DNA of 17,921 nucleotides from JAAYCI01 sp964369525 (GTDB taxonomy: Bacteria > Bacillota > Clostridia > Oscillospirales > Ruminococcaceae), in contig CAYJEW010000039.1 of the NCBI GenBank assembly GCA_964369525.1, forward strand, positions 1 to 17,921, in the 5' to 3' direction. Within the stretch, counting starts at the first letter, position 1, and the number at the start of each line of letters is the position of its first letter. The position numbers and the translations under genes are program-made. Positions 6,905 to 14,192 of the stretch are shown one piece after another. The notes beneath the pieces were generated by a model that saw nothing but the letters and a program-made list of their open reading frames with translations, searched no databases and had not been told where the DNA came from.

Positions 6905-7983
6905 AAAAAATCTTTGAGCCCGTAACACTTGGCGGCTTACCGCTAAAAAACCGTCTTTTGCGCAGCGCAACCTATGAGGGCCTAAGCGCCGACCCAAACG
7001 GCCACCTTACCGCCCGCAACAGCGAAATTTACGAAACGCTTGCAACGGGCGAGATTGGCGGAATTATCACAGGCATGTACGCCATTAGCGCCGACGGCCG
7101 CATCTCGCCCGACATGGTGCGTGCATATGAAGACAGCCTTATTGAGCCACTTAGTAAAATGGCTACCATGCTGCACTCTTACAACTGCAAGCTAATTGTT
7201 CAAATAAACCACGGCGGCATTAAGGCCTTCCCGCAAGGCGAGGGCATGTTGCCTGCGGGCGCGTCGGCCGTAGAGCCAATGCCGGGGCATGCCTCTCGCG
7301 AGATGACCAAAGACGACATTGCTCAAGTTGTAAAAGATTTTGGCGCCGCTGCGCTGCGCTGCAAGCAGGCAGGCGCAGACGCTGTGCAACTACACGGCGC
7401 GCATGGCTACCTACTTAGCCAGTTTCTCTCCCCGTTTTACAACTTCCGCCAAGATGAATACGGCGGCTCTATCGAAAACCGTGCACGCTTTTTGTTTGAA
7501 GCATACGACGAAATTCGCCGTGCAGTAGGGCCAAATTACCCTATCTGGTTAAAGATTAACTGCGCAGACCTCATAGAAAATGAGGTTCCGCTAGAAGAGC
7601 GTGTGTGGGTGTGCAAACAGCTGGATGAGCGCGGCATAAACGCCATAGAAGTAAGCGCAGGCCTTGGTACAGGCCGCGCCAGCACACCCTCGCTTAGGGT
7701 TGGCGGCGACATCCCCGAAGCATATTTTGCAAACCTTGCAGATGCTGTTGCAAAAGAGGTTTCCACCGCTGTAATTGGTGTTGGCGGCTACCGCTCTGCC
7801 GAAGCGGTAGAAAAAGCGCTTAACGATACAGGCATTGAAGGCGTAGCATTCAGCCGCCCGCTTATCCGCGAGCCAAACCTAGCTAAGCGTTGGCAAAGCG
7901 GCGATATGTCGCCCTCAAGCTGCGTGTCTTGCAACAAATGCTTTGGGCTAAAAAATGGCAGGTTCAGCTGCCAGCTGCTGTAA
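6901..7983 (+). CDS. NADH:flavin oxidoreductase, Old Yellow Enzyme family (copy 1)
   Basis: A 360-residue FMN-dependent TIM-barrel enzyme of the Old Yellow Enzyme family. Such enzymes reduce activated C=C bonds of enals, enones or quinones at the expense of NAD(P)H. The N terminus FEPVTLGGLPLKNRLLRSA, the active-site stretch HGAHGYLLSQFLSP (165-178), the YGGSIENRARF segment (187-197) and the phosphate-binding IGVGGYRSAEAVE / SRPLIREP region are typical. It is a single-domain form without the FAD/NAD domain of 2,4-dienoyl-CoA reductase, yet it ends with four cysteines (341, 344, 347, 357; CX2CX2CX9C), like the Fe-S site of the larger relatives. It overlaps the Rrf2 gene by four bases and is followed 37 bases later by a close paralogue. 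The substrate is unknown. Confidence 0.92.
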   Translation: MKKIFEPVTLGGLPLKNRLLRSATYEGLSADPNGHLTARNSEIYETLATGEIGGIITGMYAISADGRISPDMVRAYEDSLIEPLSKMATMLHSYNCKLIVQINHGGIKAFPQGEGMLPAGASAVEPMPGHASREMTKDDIAQVVKDFGAAALRCKQAGADAVQLHGAHGYLLSQFLSPFYNFRQDEYGGSIENRARFLFEAYDEIRRAVGPNYPIWLKINCADLIENEVPLEERVWVCKQLDERGINAIEVSAGLGTGRASTPSLRVGGDIPEAYFANLADAVAKEVSTAVIGVGGYRSAEAVEKALNDTGIEGVAFSRPLIREPNLAKRWQSGDMSPSSCVSCNKCFGLKNGRFSCQLL

Positions 7984-8020
7984 AATTTAAACAAATATAA
8001 AATAAAAAGGGATGTCTACT

Positions 8021-9103
8021 ATGAAAAAAATCTTCGAGCCTGCAACAGTAGGCGGTGTTGATTTAAAAAACCGCCTTCTGCGCAGCGCCACCTACGAGCC
8101 GTTTAGCGCCGAGGCCGGCGGCCACCTTTCTGCACGCAATAGCGAAATATACGAAACCCTTGCCAAAGGCGAGATTGGCGGCATTATCACAGGCATGTAT
8201 GCCGTCAGCACAGGCGGCCGCCTACTACCCGACGTTATACTAGCTTATGAAGACAGCCTCATTGAACCGCTGGGTAAAATGGCCTCCATGCTGCACTCTC
8301 ATAACTGCAAGCTGATTGTTCAGCTAAACCATGCCGGCATAAAGTCTTTGCCCGAGGGCGAGGGAATGCTACCTGCGGGTGCATCTGCTATAGAACCTGC
8401 CCCCGGCAAAGCCACCCGAGAGATGACCCAAAGCGACATAGACCGTGTTGTAAAAGACTTTGGGGCGGCGGCGCTACGCTGCAAGCAGGCCGGCGTAGAC
8501 GCCGTACAACTACACGCCGCACACGGCTATCTGCTCAGCCAGTTTCTTGCACCTCACTACAACCACCGCCAAGACAACTACGGCGGCTCTATTGAAAACC
8601 GCTCACGCCTTTTGCTGGAGGTGTACGACGAAGTACGCCGCATGGTGGGTACCGATTACCCTGTTTGGGTAAAGCTTAACTGTGCCGATTTAACCGAAAA
8701 TGAAGACTCTCTACAAGAGCGTATATGGCTTTGCAAGCAGCTGGAAGAGCGCGGCATAAACGCCATAGAGGTTAGCGCAGGCCTGGGCATAAACCCTAAA
8801 AGTACCCCGCAGCTGCGGGTTGGTGGCGATATTCCCGAAGCTTACTTTTTAAACATTGCAAAAGCTATTTCAAAAGAAATCTCAGTTCCTCTAATTGGTG
8901 TTGGCGGCTACCGCACACCTTCTGTTATAGAACAAGCACTAAACGATACAACCATTGAAGCTGTTTCCATCAGCCGCCCGCTTATCCGCGAGCCAAACCT
9001 TGCAAAACGCTGGCAAAGCGGCGATACATCTCCCGCAAGCTGTATCTCTTGTAGCGCATGCTTCAAGCCAAAAAACGGCTCTTTTAGCTGCCAGCTACCA
9101 TAA
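8021..9103 (+). CDS. NADH:flavin oxidoreductase, Old Yellow Enzyme family (copy 2)
   Basis: A second 360-residue enzyme, the same length as the preceding one and by eye roughly three-quarters identical with no gaps, so it is a tandem duplication. It keeps the HAAHGYLLSQFLAP active-site stretch, the YGGSIENRSR segment and the C-terminal four-cysteine pattern CISCSACFKPKNGSFSC. Differences cluster in loops expected to line the substrate pocket: residues 26-33 (after SATYE) and 177-186 (the Phe-Tyr-Asn-Phe stretch becomes His-Tyr-Asn-His). The two copies may have diverged in substrate (inference). I start at ATG 8021, not the in-frame ATG 8012: the ribosome site AAGGGA (8007-8012) overlaps the latter, and MKKIFEP matches the first copy exactly. 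A terminator follows at 9132. Confidence 0.92.
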   Translation: MKKIFEPATVGGVDLKNRLLRSATYEPFSAEAGGHLSARNSEIYETLAKGEIGGIITGMYAVSTGGRLLPDVILAYEDSLIEPLGKMASMLHSHNCKLIVQLNHAGIKSLPEGEGMLPAGASAIEPAPGKATREMTQSDIDRVVKDFGAAALRCKQAGVDAVQLHAAHGYLLSQFLAPHYNHRQDNYGGSIENRSRLLLEVYDEVRRMVGTDYPVWVKLNCADLTENEDSLQERIWLCKQLEERGINAIEVSAGLGINPKSTPQLRVGGDIPEAYFLNIAKAISKEISVPLIGVGGYRTPSVIEQALNDTTIEAVSISRPLIREPNLAKRWQSGDTSPASCISCSACFKPKNGSFSCQLP

Positions 9104-9131
9104 CTCCGGCTTTTTGCCCTTCCATACCCAT

Positions 9132-9167
9132 AAAACCCATGCAAAGAAATTCTTTGTATGGGTTTTT
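9132..9167 (+). terminator. Intrinsic terminator of the Rrf2-OYE operon
   Basis: AAAACCCATGCAAAGA pairs with TCTTTGTATGGGTTTT (one G-U) around AAT, followed by a T-run. The A-rich 5' arm gives it some capacity in the other direction too. Confidence 0.88.
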
Positions 9168-9171
9168 AATA

Positions 9172-9204
9172 TGTTACCGTTGTGTTACCCCTATACTCTA
9201 TACT
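9172..9204 (+). promoter_or_regulatory. Direct-repeat activator box plus -10 for the small gene
   Basis: TGTTACC occurs at 9172-9178 and again at 9183-9189, i.e. two identical 7-mers with a 4-base spacer (11-bp period). TATACT boxes lie at 9192-9197 and 9199-9204 with no decent -35. A 7+4 repeat replacing the -35 about 10 bases upstream of the -10 is the layout of PhoB/OmpR-family activated promoters. Which regulator binds is unknown. Confidence 0.45.
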
Positions 9205-9290
9205 AAAGACATTGGTAAAGGTCTACACGGTGTACTTGCGCCCTATTTTTCTAGGCGCACGCGCACTTTGTTCAAAAAAGGTGATAAACT

Positions 9291-9482
9291 ATGAATGAAA
9301 AAAAATGCATACCTAAAGCAGATACATTTATTGTGGATGTGCGCTTTCGCGAGAATTCTACCTGGCAGGGTAGCGTAACCTACAACAACGATAACCAAAG
9401 CGCAAACTTTCGCAGCACACTGGAACTTATAAAAATTATAGATTCTGCGCTGTGCGAAAATCACCCCGAAGAAGAAGAATAG
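9291..9482 (+). CDS. Small protein of unknown function, 63 aa
   Basis: A 63-residue acidic protein without signal peptide or membrane segment. The central part TFIVDVRFRENSTWQGSVTY and the FRSTLELIKIIDSAL segment near the C terminus look like a small family I have seen in Clostridia (TWQG, then FRS-LEL--LID-AL), but I know no function for it. A good ribosome site (AAGGTGATAA, 9279-9288 region) precedes the ATG. The gene stands alone between a terminator upstream and two terminator-like hairpins downstream, so it is its own transcription unit. A 6-bp hairpin (TGCGCC/GGCGCA, 9237-9259) sits in the leader before the ribosome site. The pattern of conserved motif, ribosome site and own flanking signals makes it a real gene. 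Confidence 0.78.
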   Translation: MNEKKCIPKADTFIVDVRFRENSTWQGSVTYNNDNQSANFRSTLELIKIIDSALCENHPEEEE

Positions 9483-9526
9483 TTCCTGCAGCTAGTTACT
9501 ATTCACCGATATAAATGTTGGTATAA

Positions 9527-9551
9527 AAGCCAAGCATTTGGTTTAGTTTTT
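9527..9551 (+). terminator. Weak terminator of the 63-aa gene
   Basis: AAGCCAA pairs with TTGGTTT (one G-U) around GCAT, followed by AG and five T. The stem is weak; the stronger terminator at 9601 backs it up. Confidence 0.5.
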
Positions 9552-9600
9552 GCTCTCTTCATACGCATGGTTTACAAATCGCACTAAAAATAAACCTACT

Positions 9601-9637
9601 AACAAGGATATGCCCTAGGGCATACCCTTGTTTTTTT
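9601..9637 (+). terminator. Strong intrinsic terminator before deoD
   Basis: AACAAGG and CCTTGTT enclose the palindrome TATGCCCTAGGGCATA (one A-C mismatch between the two stems), followed by seven T. It insulates the nucleoside genes from transcription upstream. Confidence 0.88.
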
Positions 9638-9646
9638 GCGTTATAT

Positions 9647-9679
9647 GCTGTACCATACAGCTCGTATATATGGTATACT
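9647..9679 (+). promoter_or_regulatory. deoD promoter with two overlapping inverted repeats
   Basis: An extended -10 element TGGTATACT (9671-9679) lacks a clear -35. The inverted repeat GCTGTA-CCA-TACAGC (9647-9661) lies where the -35 should be, and GTATA-N5-TATAC (9664-9678) covers the -10. Both are candidate operators. No regulator gene for them is in view. Confidence 0.5.
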
Positions 9680-9719
9680 TTGCATATAAAATACATCTAT
9701 ATGAAAAGGAGCATAAACT

Positions 9720-10442
9720 ATGCCTACCCCCCACATCTCGGCCGATAAAGGCCAAATTGCCAAAACCGTTCTTATGCCGGGAGACCCTTTGCGAGCTAAA
9801 TTTATAGCCGAAACCTACCTGCAAGACACCAAACTTTTCAATCAGGTTCGAGGCATGCTGGGCTACACAGGCACTTACAAAGGCGTGCCGGTATCGGTAA
9901 TGGGTAGCGGCATGGGCATGCCCTCTATTGGTATATATTCATACGAGCTGTTTACACAATATGATGTTGAAGAGATTATTCGGGTGGGCTCGGCCGGCGC
10001 ATACAGTGAAGCGCTTAACATCTTCGACCTAATGCTATGCACTGCATCTTATAGCGAAAGCAGCTATGCCCAAACCCAAAATGGCACCAAACAGAACACT
10101 GCACTGCCCAGCACCGTTTTATGCGAAAGACTTCGCCAAAGCGCCGCACTACTTAGCCGCCCCCTCACCGAGGGTACTATACACTCCAGCGATGTTTTTT
10201 ATCGTGCAGAAAACCCAGGCACGCCATACTGGCACACCCTGCGCGACCAAAAAGGCTGCCTTGCGGTTGAGATGGAAAGCTTTGCGCTGTTCCACAACGC
10301 CTCCGTAACAGGCAAGCATGCTGCTTGCCTTGTTACTATTAGCGACAGCTTCACAGCAGGCATAGTTACAACATCTGAGCAAAGGGAAAAAAGCTTTACC
10401 GACATGATGGAGGTTGCGCTACAGGCGGCCATTAGCCGCTAA
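9720..10442 (+). CDS. deoD: Purine nucleoside phosphorylase, DeoD type
   Basis: A 240-residue hexameric-type purine nucleoside phosphorylase, which splits purine (deoxy)ribonucleosides with phosphate into base and (deoxy)ribose-1-phosphate in the cytoplasm. The length matches the E. coli type (about 239). Nearly all active-site residues of that enzyme are recognisable: His5, GDPLRAKFIAE (Gly21, Arg25), Arg44 in VRGMLG, RVGSAG with Arg88 and Ser91, VEME with Glu184 and Glu186, Asp209 in TISDS, and Arg222. The ribosome site AAAAGGAG lies about eight bases upstream of the ATG. Cytidine deaminase follows 42 bases later and a nucleoside-binding-type lipoprotein after that, so the cluster serves nucleoside salvage. 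No pentomutase or aldolase is in the window. Confidence 0.95.
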   Translation: MPTPHISADKGQIAKTVLMPGDPLRAKFIAETYLQDTKLFNQVRGMLGYTGTYKGVPVSVMGSGMGMPSIGIYSYELFTQYDVEEIIRVGSAGAYSEALNIFDLMLCTASYSESSYAQTQNGTKQNTALPSTVLCERLRQSAALLSRPLTEGTIHSSDVFYRAENPGTPYWHTLRDQKGCLAVEMESFALFHNASVTGKHAACLVTISDSFTAGIVTTSEQREKSFTDMMEVALQAAISR

Positions 10443-10484
10443 GCCACAAGCATTTTTACAAAACCCTACAAATGGGAGGTCCTC

Positions 10485-10916
10485 ATGCAACACCCCAACC
10501 CCTTACATCTTGCAAAGGCCGCTATAGCCGCGCGTAGCCAAAGCTATGCGCCGTATTCGCAGTTTGCGGTAGGCGCCGCACTGCTTGCACAAGACGGCAC
10601 GGTGTACACCGGCTGTAACATTGAAAATGCCGCCTACAGCGTTTGCATCTGCGCTGAGCGCACTGCACTTTACAAAGCGGTTAGCGAAGGCGCACAAACT
10701 TTTGCCGCCATAGCAATAGCCGGCGCCCCTACCGCAAACACTAGCGAGCAAAACCTGCCCCTTTGCCCTCCCTGCGGCGTGTGCCGTCAGGCTCTCAGCG
10801 AGTTTTGCAGTGGCGATATGCCGGTGTTTTTGGTGCACGGTAACGAAGAATATCAGCAACACACATTATCAGAGCTTTTGCCCGTAAGCTTTGGCCAAAA
10901 AAATTTAGAAAACTAG
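10485..10916 (+). CDS. cdd: Cytidine deaminase
   Basis: A 143-residue homotetrameric-type cytidine deaminase, which converts (deoxy)cytidine to (deoxy)uridine for pyrimidine salvage. The catalytic zinc site is complete: Cys56-Ala-Glu58 (CAERT, Glu as proton shuttle) and PCGVCRQ with Cys97 and Cys100. The substrate-binding segments YAPYSQFAVGAAL (21-33) and GCNIENAAY (43-51) are typical, and the length is normal for the short Gram-positive type. GGGAGG precedes the ATG. It lies 42 bases after deoD with no terminator between them, so the two are probably co-transcribed. Its short C-terminal tail (after about residue 130) is unremarkable. Confidence 0.95.
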   Translation: MQHPNPLHLAKAAIAARSQSYAPYSQFAVGAALLAQDGTVYTGCNIENAAYSVCICAERTALYKAVSEGAQTFAAIAIAGAPTANTSEQNLPLCPPCGVCRQALSEFCSGDMPVFLVHGNEEYQQHTLSELLPVSFGQKNLEN

Positions 10917-10950
10917 CGCTTACCTGCAACATTTATCGCTACGCGCATAC

Positions 10951-10990
10951 CTGTAACCGCTTTGTAACGGCATTGTAATCCTCCTGCACT
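10951..10990 (+). promoter_or_regulatory. Pho-box-like array of 11-bp direct repeats
   Basis: CTGTAAC (10951), TTGTAAC (10962) and TTGTAAT (10973) are spaced exactly 11 bases apart with 4-base spacers; a degenerate fourth unit CTGCACT (10984) keeps the phase. This 7+4 layout is the one used by PhoB/OmpR-family response regulators, whose subunits bind tandemly on one face of the helix. It lies just upstream of the promoter of the lipoprotein gene. The regulator is not identified. Confidence 0.55.
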
Positions 10991-11018
10991 TGATGTGTCG
11001 CCAATTCTGATATACGAT
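10990..11018 (+). promoter_or_regulatory. Candidate promoter of the BMP-type lipoprotein gene
   Basis: TTGATG (10990-10995), a 17-base spacer and TACGAT (11013-11018) give a moderate sigma-A promoter about 38 bases before the start codon. It lies immediately after the 11-bp repeat array, so activation by a bound regulator is plausible. No terminator separates it from cdd, so read-through is also possible. Confidence 0.5.
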
Positions 11019-11055
11019 TAAATTGTATATAGTTATGCTGAAAGGAGGGGTTTGC

Positions 11056-12288
11056 ATGTGCCGTTTTTTTAAACGTTTTAAGGTGCTACCCGCTGTTTTA
11101 TTGGCGGTTGTTTTATTGCTTTGTGCATGCTCTACGTCCCCTCCTACCATGCCCGCCTCGCTTTTGCCTGCCCCCTCGCAACTACCCGACGGCGGTAGCG
11201 CCCCACCATCAGGGGCCGAAATTGCCCTTATTGGTACTAGCGAGCGCATAAACTCTACCTTCGGCCAAAACGCCTGGACGGCCATTTCGCGCTTTGCGGG
11301 CGAAAACGGCCTTAGCCACAACTACTACATATCCGAGCAAAACAACCCCGAGGCGGCCCTTTCCACACTGGAGCTTGCGCTACGCAGTGGTGCAAAACTT
11401 GTGGCAAGCCTAGATACTTCCATTACTGCGGCACTGGCCGAAGTACAGCTTGACTACCCCGATATCACATTTATATTTATGGATGCCTCCGATACAATAG
11501 AGCTGCAGCCCAACAGCACTGCCATTCAGTTTTCCACCGTGCAGGCAGGCTGGCTTGCCGGATTCATGGCCGCGCACGAGGCCTACACCCCACTCACCAT
11601 ACTTACCGAAGAGCAAAGCGCCGCCTCGCAAACCTATGCCATAGGCTTTGCCGTGGGCGCAAACACAGCCGCCGAGCAGTTTGATGAAATATCTAATGTT
11701 CTGCTACAGCTTATTTCTTTTTCGCCCACCAACACAACCGAACGCCTAGAAGAAACGCTGGAGCAAAGCCATGCCAACAGCCCCGAAGAGCTAATTGTTG
11801 CCACAAATGCAGGCCTATCTCAAGATGCTCTAAGCGTTGTACGTCGCACAGGCGGCTCACTGCTGGCTATCCAGCCAGACCTACATACCGCAGGCACAGC
11901 CAATCTTGCCGGCGTAATATATCTACCCGAAGTACCGCTTATCCAAGCTCTCACCCAGTGGCACGAAGGCAGTTATATCTCAGGCGCTACCCTCACCGGC
12001 ACGCTGCAAGATGGCGCAATTTCGTATGGCGGAAACCTACCATATTTTGAATCCTCTGGTAATGATACGCTTGATATCGCTCTTAACATTTTTACAGAGC
12101 AAGAGCTTGAACCACAGCTAATGGCCGCTCTCAGCTTTGGGCCGGAAGAACGCCTGCCCAGCCTTCAAGAATTACAACTATCCAGCCGGCCGGAGTTTCG
12201 CCTACCCTACATAGAGCTAACCACCTTTACAGGTACCGCCTCTTCACAGCAAATCCCCTCTTCAGCTAGCGCATCAGCCTCTAACTAA
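11056..12288 (+). CDS. Diverged BMP/PnrA-type lipoprotein, probable nucleoside binding
   Basis: A 410-residue lipoprotein: basic start MCRFFKRFK, hydrophobic core, lipobox LCAC with lipidated Cys at 25, then a Pro/Ser/Gly-rich linker to about residue 50. The following domain resembles basic membrane proteins (Med/PnrA/BmpA), which bind nucleosides for ABC import: IALIGTSERINSTFGQNAW, then LDYPDITFIFMDASD, then TAIQFSTVQAGWLAGFMAA. The usual N-D-x-S-F motif is altered (INSTF), so ligand binding may differ. The Ser/Ala-rich C-terminal tail is unusual. I use ATG 11056 because AAAGGAGG (11041-11048) sits seven bases before it; the in-frame TTG at 11023 would put that site inside the gene. Location after deoD and cdd supports a nucleoside role, but no permease genes follow. 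Confidence 0.75.
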   Translation: MCRFFKRFKVLPAVLLAVVLLLCACSTSPPTMPASLLPAPSQLPDGGSAPPSGAEIALIGTSERINSTFGQNAWTAISRFAGENGLSHNYYISEQNNPEAALSTLELALRSGAKLVASLDTSITAALAEVQLDYPDITFIFMDASDTIELQPNSTAIQFSTVQAGWLAGFMAAHEAYTPLTILTEEQSAASQTYAIGFAVGANTAAEQFDEISNVLLQLISFSPTNTTERLEETLEQSHANSPEELIVATNAGLSQDALSVVRRTGGSLLAIQPDLHTAGTANLAGVIYLPEVPLIQALTQWHEGSYISGATLTGTLQDGAISYGGNLPYFESSGNDTLDIALNIFTEQELEPQLMAALSFGPEERLPSLQELQLSSRPEFRLPYIELTTFTGTASSQQIPSSASASASN

Positions 12289-12307
12289 AAAACAATTTTT
12301 ATAAATA

Positions 12308-12338
12308 AAAGTAGCACCCCCAGCGGGTGCTACTTTTT
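12308..12338. terminator. Bidirectional terminator between convergent genes
   Basis: AAAGTAGCACCC pairs perfectly with GGGTGCTACTTT (12 bp) around a CCAGC loop. T-runs follow in both directions (TTTTTG on plus; ACTTTTATTTAT on minus), so it ends both the lipoprotein gene and typA. Confidence 0.9.
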
Positions 12339-12354
12339 GTTTGCCTAATTTTTT

Positions 12355-14175
12355 CTACTTATCTCTTTTTTGGGCTTTCATGCGTTGTTCGTGGTTTAAC
12401 ACCTTTTTACGCACACGCAGTGTTTGTGGCGTTACCTCTACCAGCTCATCACTTCTGATAAACTCCAGCGCTTCTTCAAGGCTCATGCGGCTGGGCGTTA
12501 CCAGCCGCAACGCATCGTCACTGCCCGACGCCCTAATATTTGTGAGGTGCTTTGTTTTGCAAACATTCACCACAATATCTTCTGCTTTAGGCGACACACC
12601 AACCACCATGCCGGCATATACCTTTTCGCCAGGGCCTATAAAAAGCCGCCCGCGCTCCTGCGCCGCATGTAGGCCATAGGCCACAGCATCGCCTGTTTCG
12701 TAGCTTACAAGGCTTCCCACATTGCGGGTTGGTAGCTCACCGCTATACGGTGCATAGCCATCAAATATAGTGTTTAGTATGCCATCGCCATGGGTATCGG
12801 TTAAAAACTCGCTACGGTAGCCAAAAAGCCCCCTACTTGGTATGCGAAACTCAATTCGCATACGCGAGCCAGCACGGGCCATCTGTAGCATCTCGCCTCG
12901 GCGCGAGCCCAGCTTTTGAATAACCGCCCCCTGCCACTCTGTGGGTACATCCACCACCACATGTTCCATTGGCTCTTGCAGCTCGCCGTCCTCTTCGCGC
13001 ATTAGCACCTTTGGTGGCGACACCTGAAACTCAAAGCCTTCTCTGCGCATTGTTTCTATTAGTATAGAAAGATGCATCTCGCCCCTGCCCATAACCCTAA
13101 ACGACTCGGTTGTGGTAGAGTTTTCCACCCTTAAAGCCACATCGCGCAACAGCTCTTTATTCAGGCGCTCCCTTATCTGGCGGCTGGTTACAAACTTGCC
13201 CTCGCGCCCTGCAAACGGCGAATCGTTTACAGCAAAGGTCATCTCCACCGTTGGCTCGGTTATCTTCAAAAACGGCAGCGGTGTATTGCTTGCCATATCG
13301 CAAAGGGTGTTGCCAATGTTTATGTTTTCAAGCCCCGAAAACGCCACAATATCACCTGCCGCAGCCTCGGCCACTGGCAGGCGCTCCACACCTTCAAAGC
13401 TGTACAGTGCAGTTATGCGCCCTTTTGTATGTAGTGTGTCATCATTCCAGTCACACACTGCAACATCCATATTTTGCTTAATAATGCCACTTTCTATGCG
13501 CCCTATGCCTATGCGGCCCACATACTCGCTGTAGTCAATGCTAGAGCATAACATCGCAAACGGCGCTGCAGCATCCACCTTTGGCGAGGCAACATACTCT
13601 AATATTGTTTCAAACAGCGGCTTCAGGTCGGTGCCTTGCGCCTCTGGCGAATAGCTGGCTGTGCCGTCCCTGCCGGAGGTAAACACCATTGGCGAGTCCA
13701 GCTGAGAGTCTGTAGCCCCAAGGTCCATCAATAATAGCAAAATCTCGTCAATAACCTCGCTAATGCGTGCGTCGGGGCGGTCTATCTTGTTTACCACAAT
13801 TACCAGGTTTAGGTCTTGTGCCAGCGCCTTTTGTAGCACAAAGCGTGTTTGCGGCATGCAGCCTTCTGCCGCGTCTACCAGCAGCAAAACACCGTCTACC
13901 ATCTTTAGCACGCGCTCAACCTCGCCGCCAAAATCGGCATGGCCGGGGGTGTCTACAATGTTTATCTTCACATCATCATAGGTACAGCTTGCGTTTTTTG
14001 CCAGTATGGTAATGCCGCGCTCGCGCTCTAAATCGCCCGAGTCCATCACCCGCTCTGCCACATGCTGGTTTTGCCTAAATGCGCCGCTCTGTTTTAGCAT
14101 TTCGTCTACCAGCGTTGTTTTGCCATGGTCAACGTGGGCTATAATGGCAATATTTCTTAAATCTTTGCGCTCCAT
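12355..14175 (-). CDS. typA: Translational GTPase TypA/BipA
   Basis: A 606-residue ribosome-binding GTPase of the EF-G/LepA superfamily, involved in 50S assembly and in stress or low-temperature adaptation. The G motifs are complete: AHVDHGKTT (13-21), the switch I segment ERERGITI, DTPGHADF, and NKIDRPDA. Domain II, the EF-G-like domains III and V (GRGEMHLSILIETMRREG, RGLFGYRSEFLTDTHG) and the BipA-specific C-terminal domain follow. The length is normal for the family. The ribosome site is AGGAAGGG, 11 bases from the ATG. A promoter lies at 14319-14347 and a terminator-like hairpin lies in the leader. It is convergent to the BMP-type gene and ends at the shared terminator. Confidence 0.97.
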   Translation of the reverse strand: MERKDLRNIAIIAHVDHGKTTLVDEMLKQSGAFRQNQHVAERVMDSGDLERERGITILAKNASCTYDDVKINIVDTPGHADFGGEVERVLKMVDGVLLLVDAAEGCMPQTRFVLQKALAQDLNLVIVVNKIDRPDARISEVIDEILLLLMDLGATDSQLDSPMVFTSGRDGTASYSPEAQGTDLKPLFETILEYVASPKVDAAAPFAMLCSSIDYSEYVGRIGIGRIESGIIKQNMDVAVCDWNDDTLHTKGRITALYSFEGVERLPVAEAAAGDIVAFSGLENINIGNTLCDMASNTPLPFLKITEPTVEMTFAVNDSPFAGREGKFVTSRQIRERLNKELLRDVALRVENSTTTESFRVMGRGEMHLSILIETMRREGFEFQVSPPKVLMREEDGELQEPMEHVVVDVPTEWQGAVIQKLGSRRGEMLQMARAGSRMRIEFRIPSRGLFGYRSEFLTDTHGDGILNTIFDGYAPYSGELPTRNVGSLVSYETGDAVAYGLHAAQERGRLFIGPGEKVYAGMVVGVSPKAEDIVVNVCKTKHLTNIRASGSDDALRLVTPSRMSLEEALEFIRSDELVEVTPQTLRVRKKVLNHEQRMKAQKRDK

Positions 14176-14192
14176 AAGGTTTTTCCCTTCCT

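Noticed and set aside
11023..11055. Upstream TTG start for the BMP-type lipoprotein.
   Set aside because: It would bury the strong AAAGGAGG site in the coding region and lengthen the signal peptide with a non-basic segment.
12341..12679. Ser/Arg-rich open frame on the plus strand opposite the end of typA.
   Set aside because: It is a shadow of typA codons, begins inside the tail of the bidirectional terminator and has no ribosome site.
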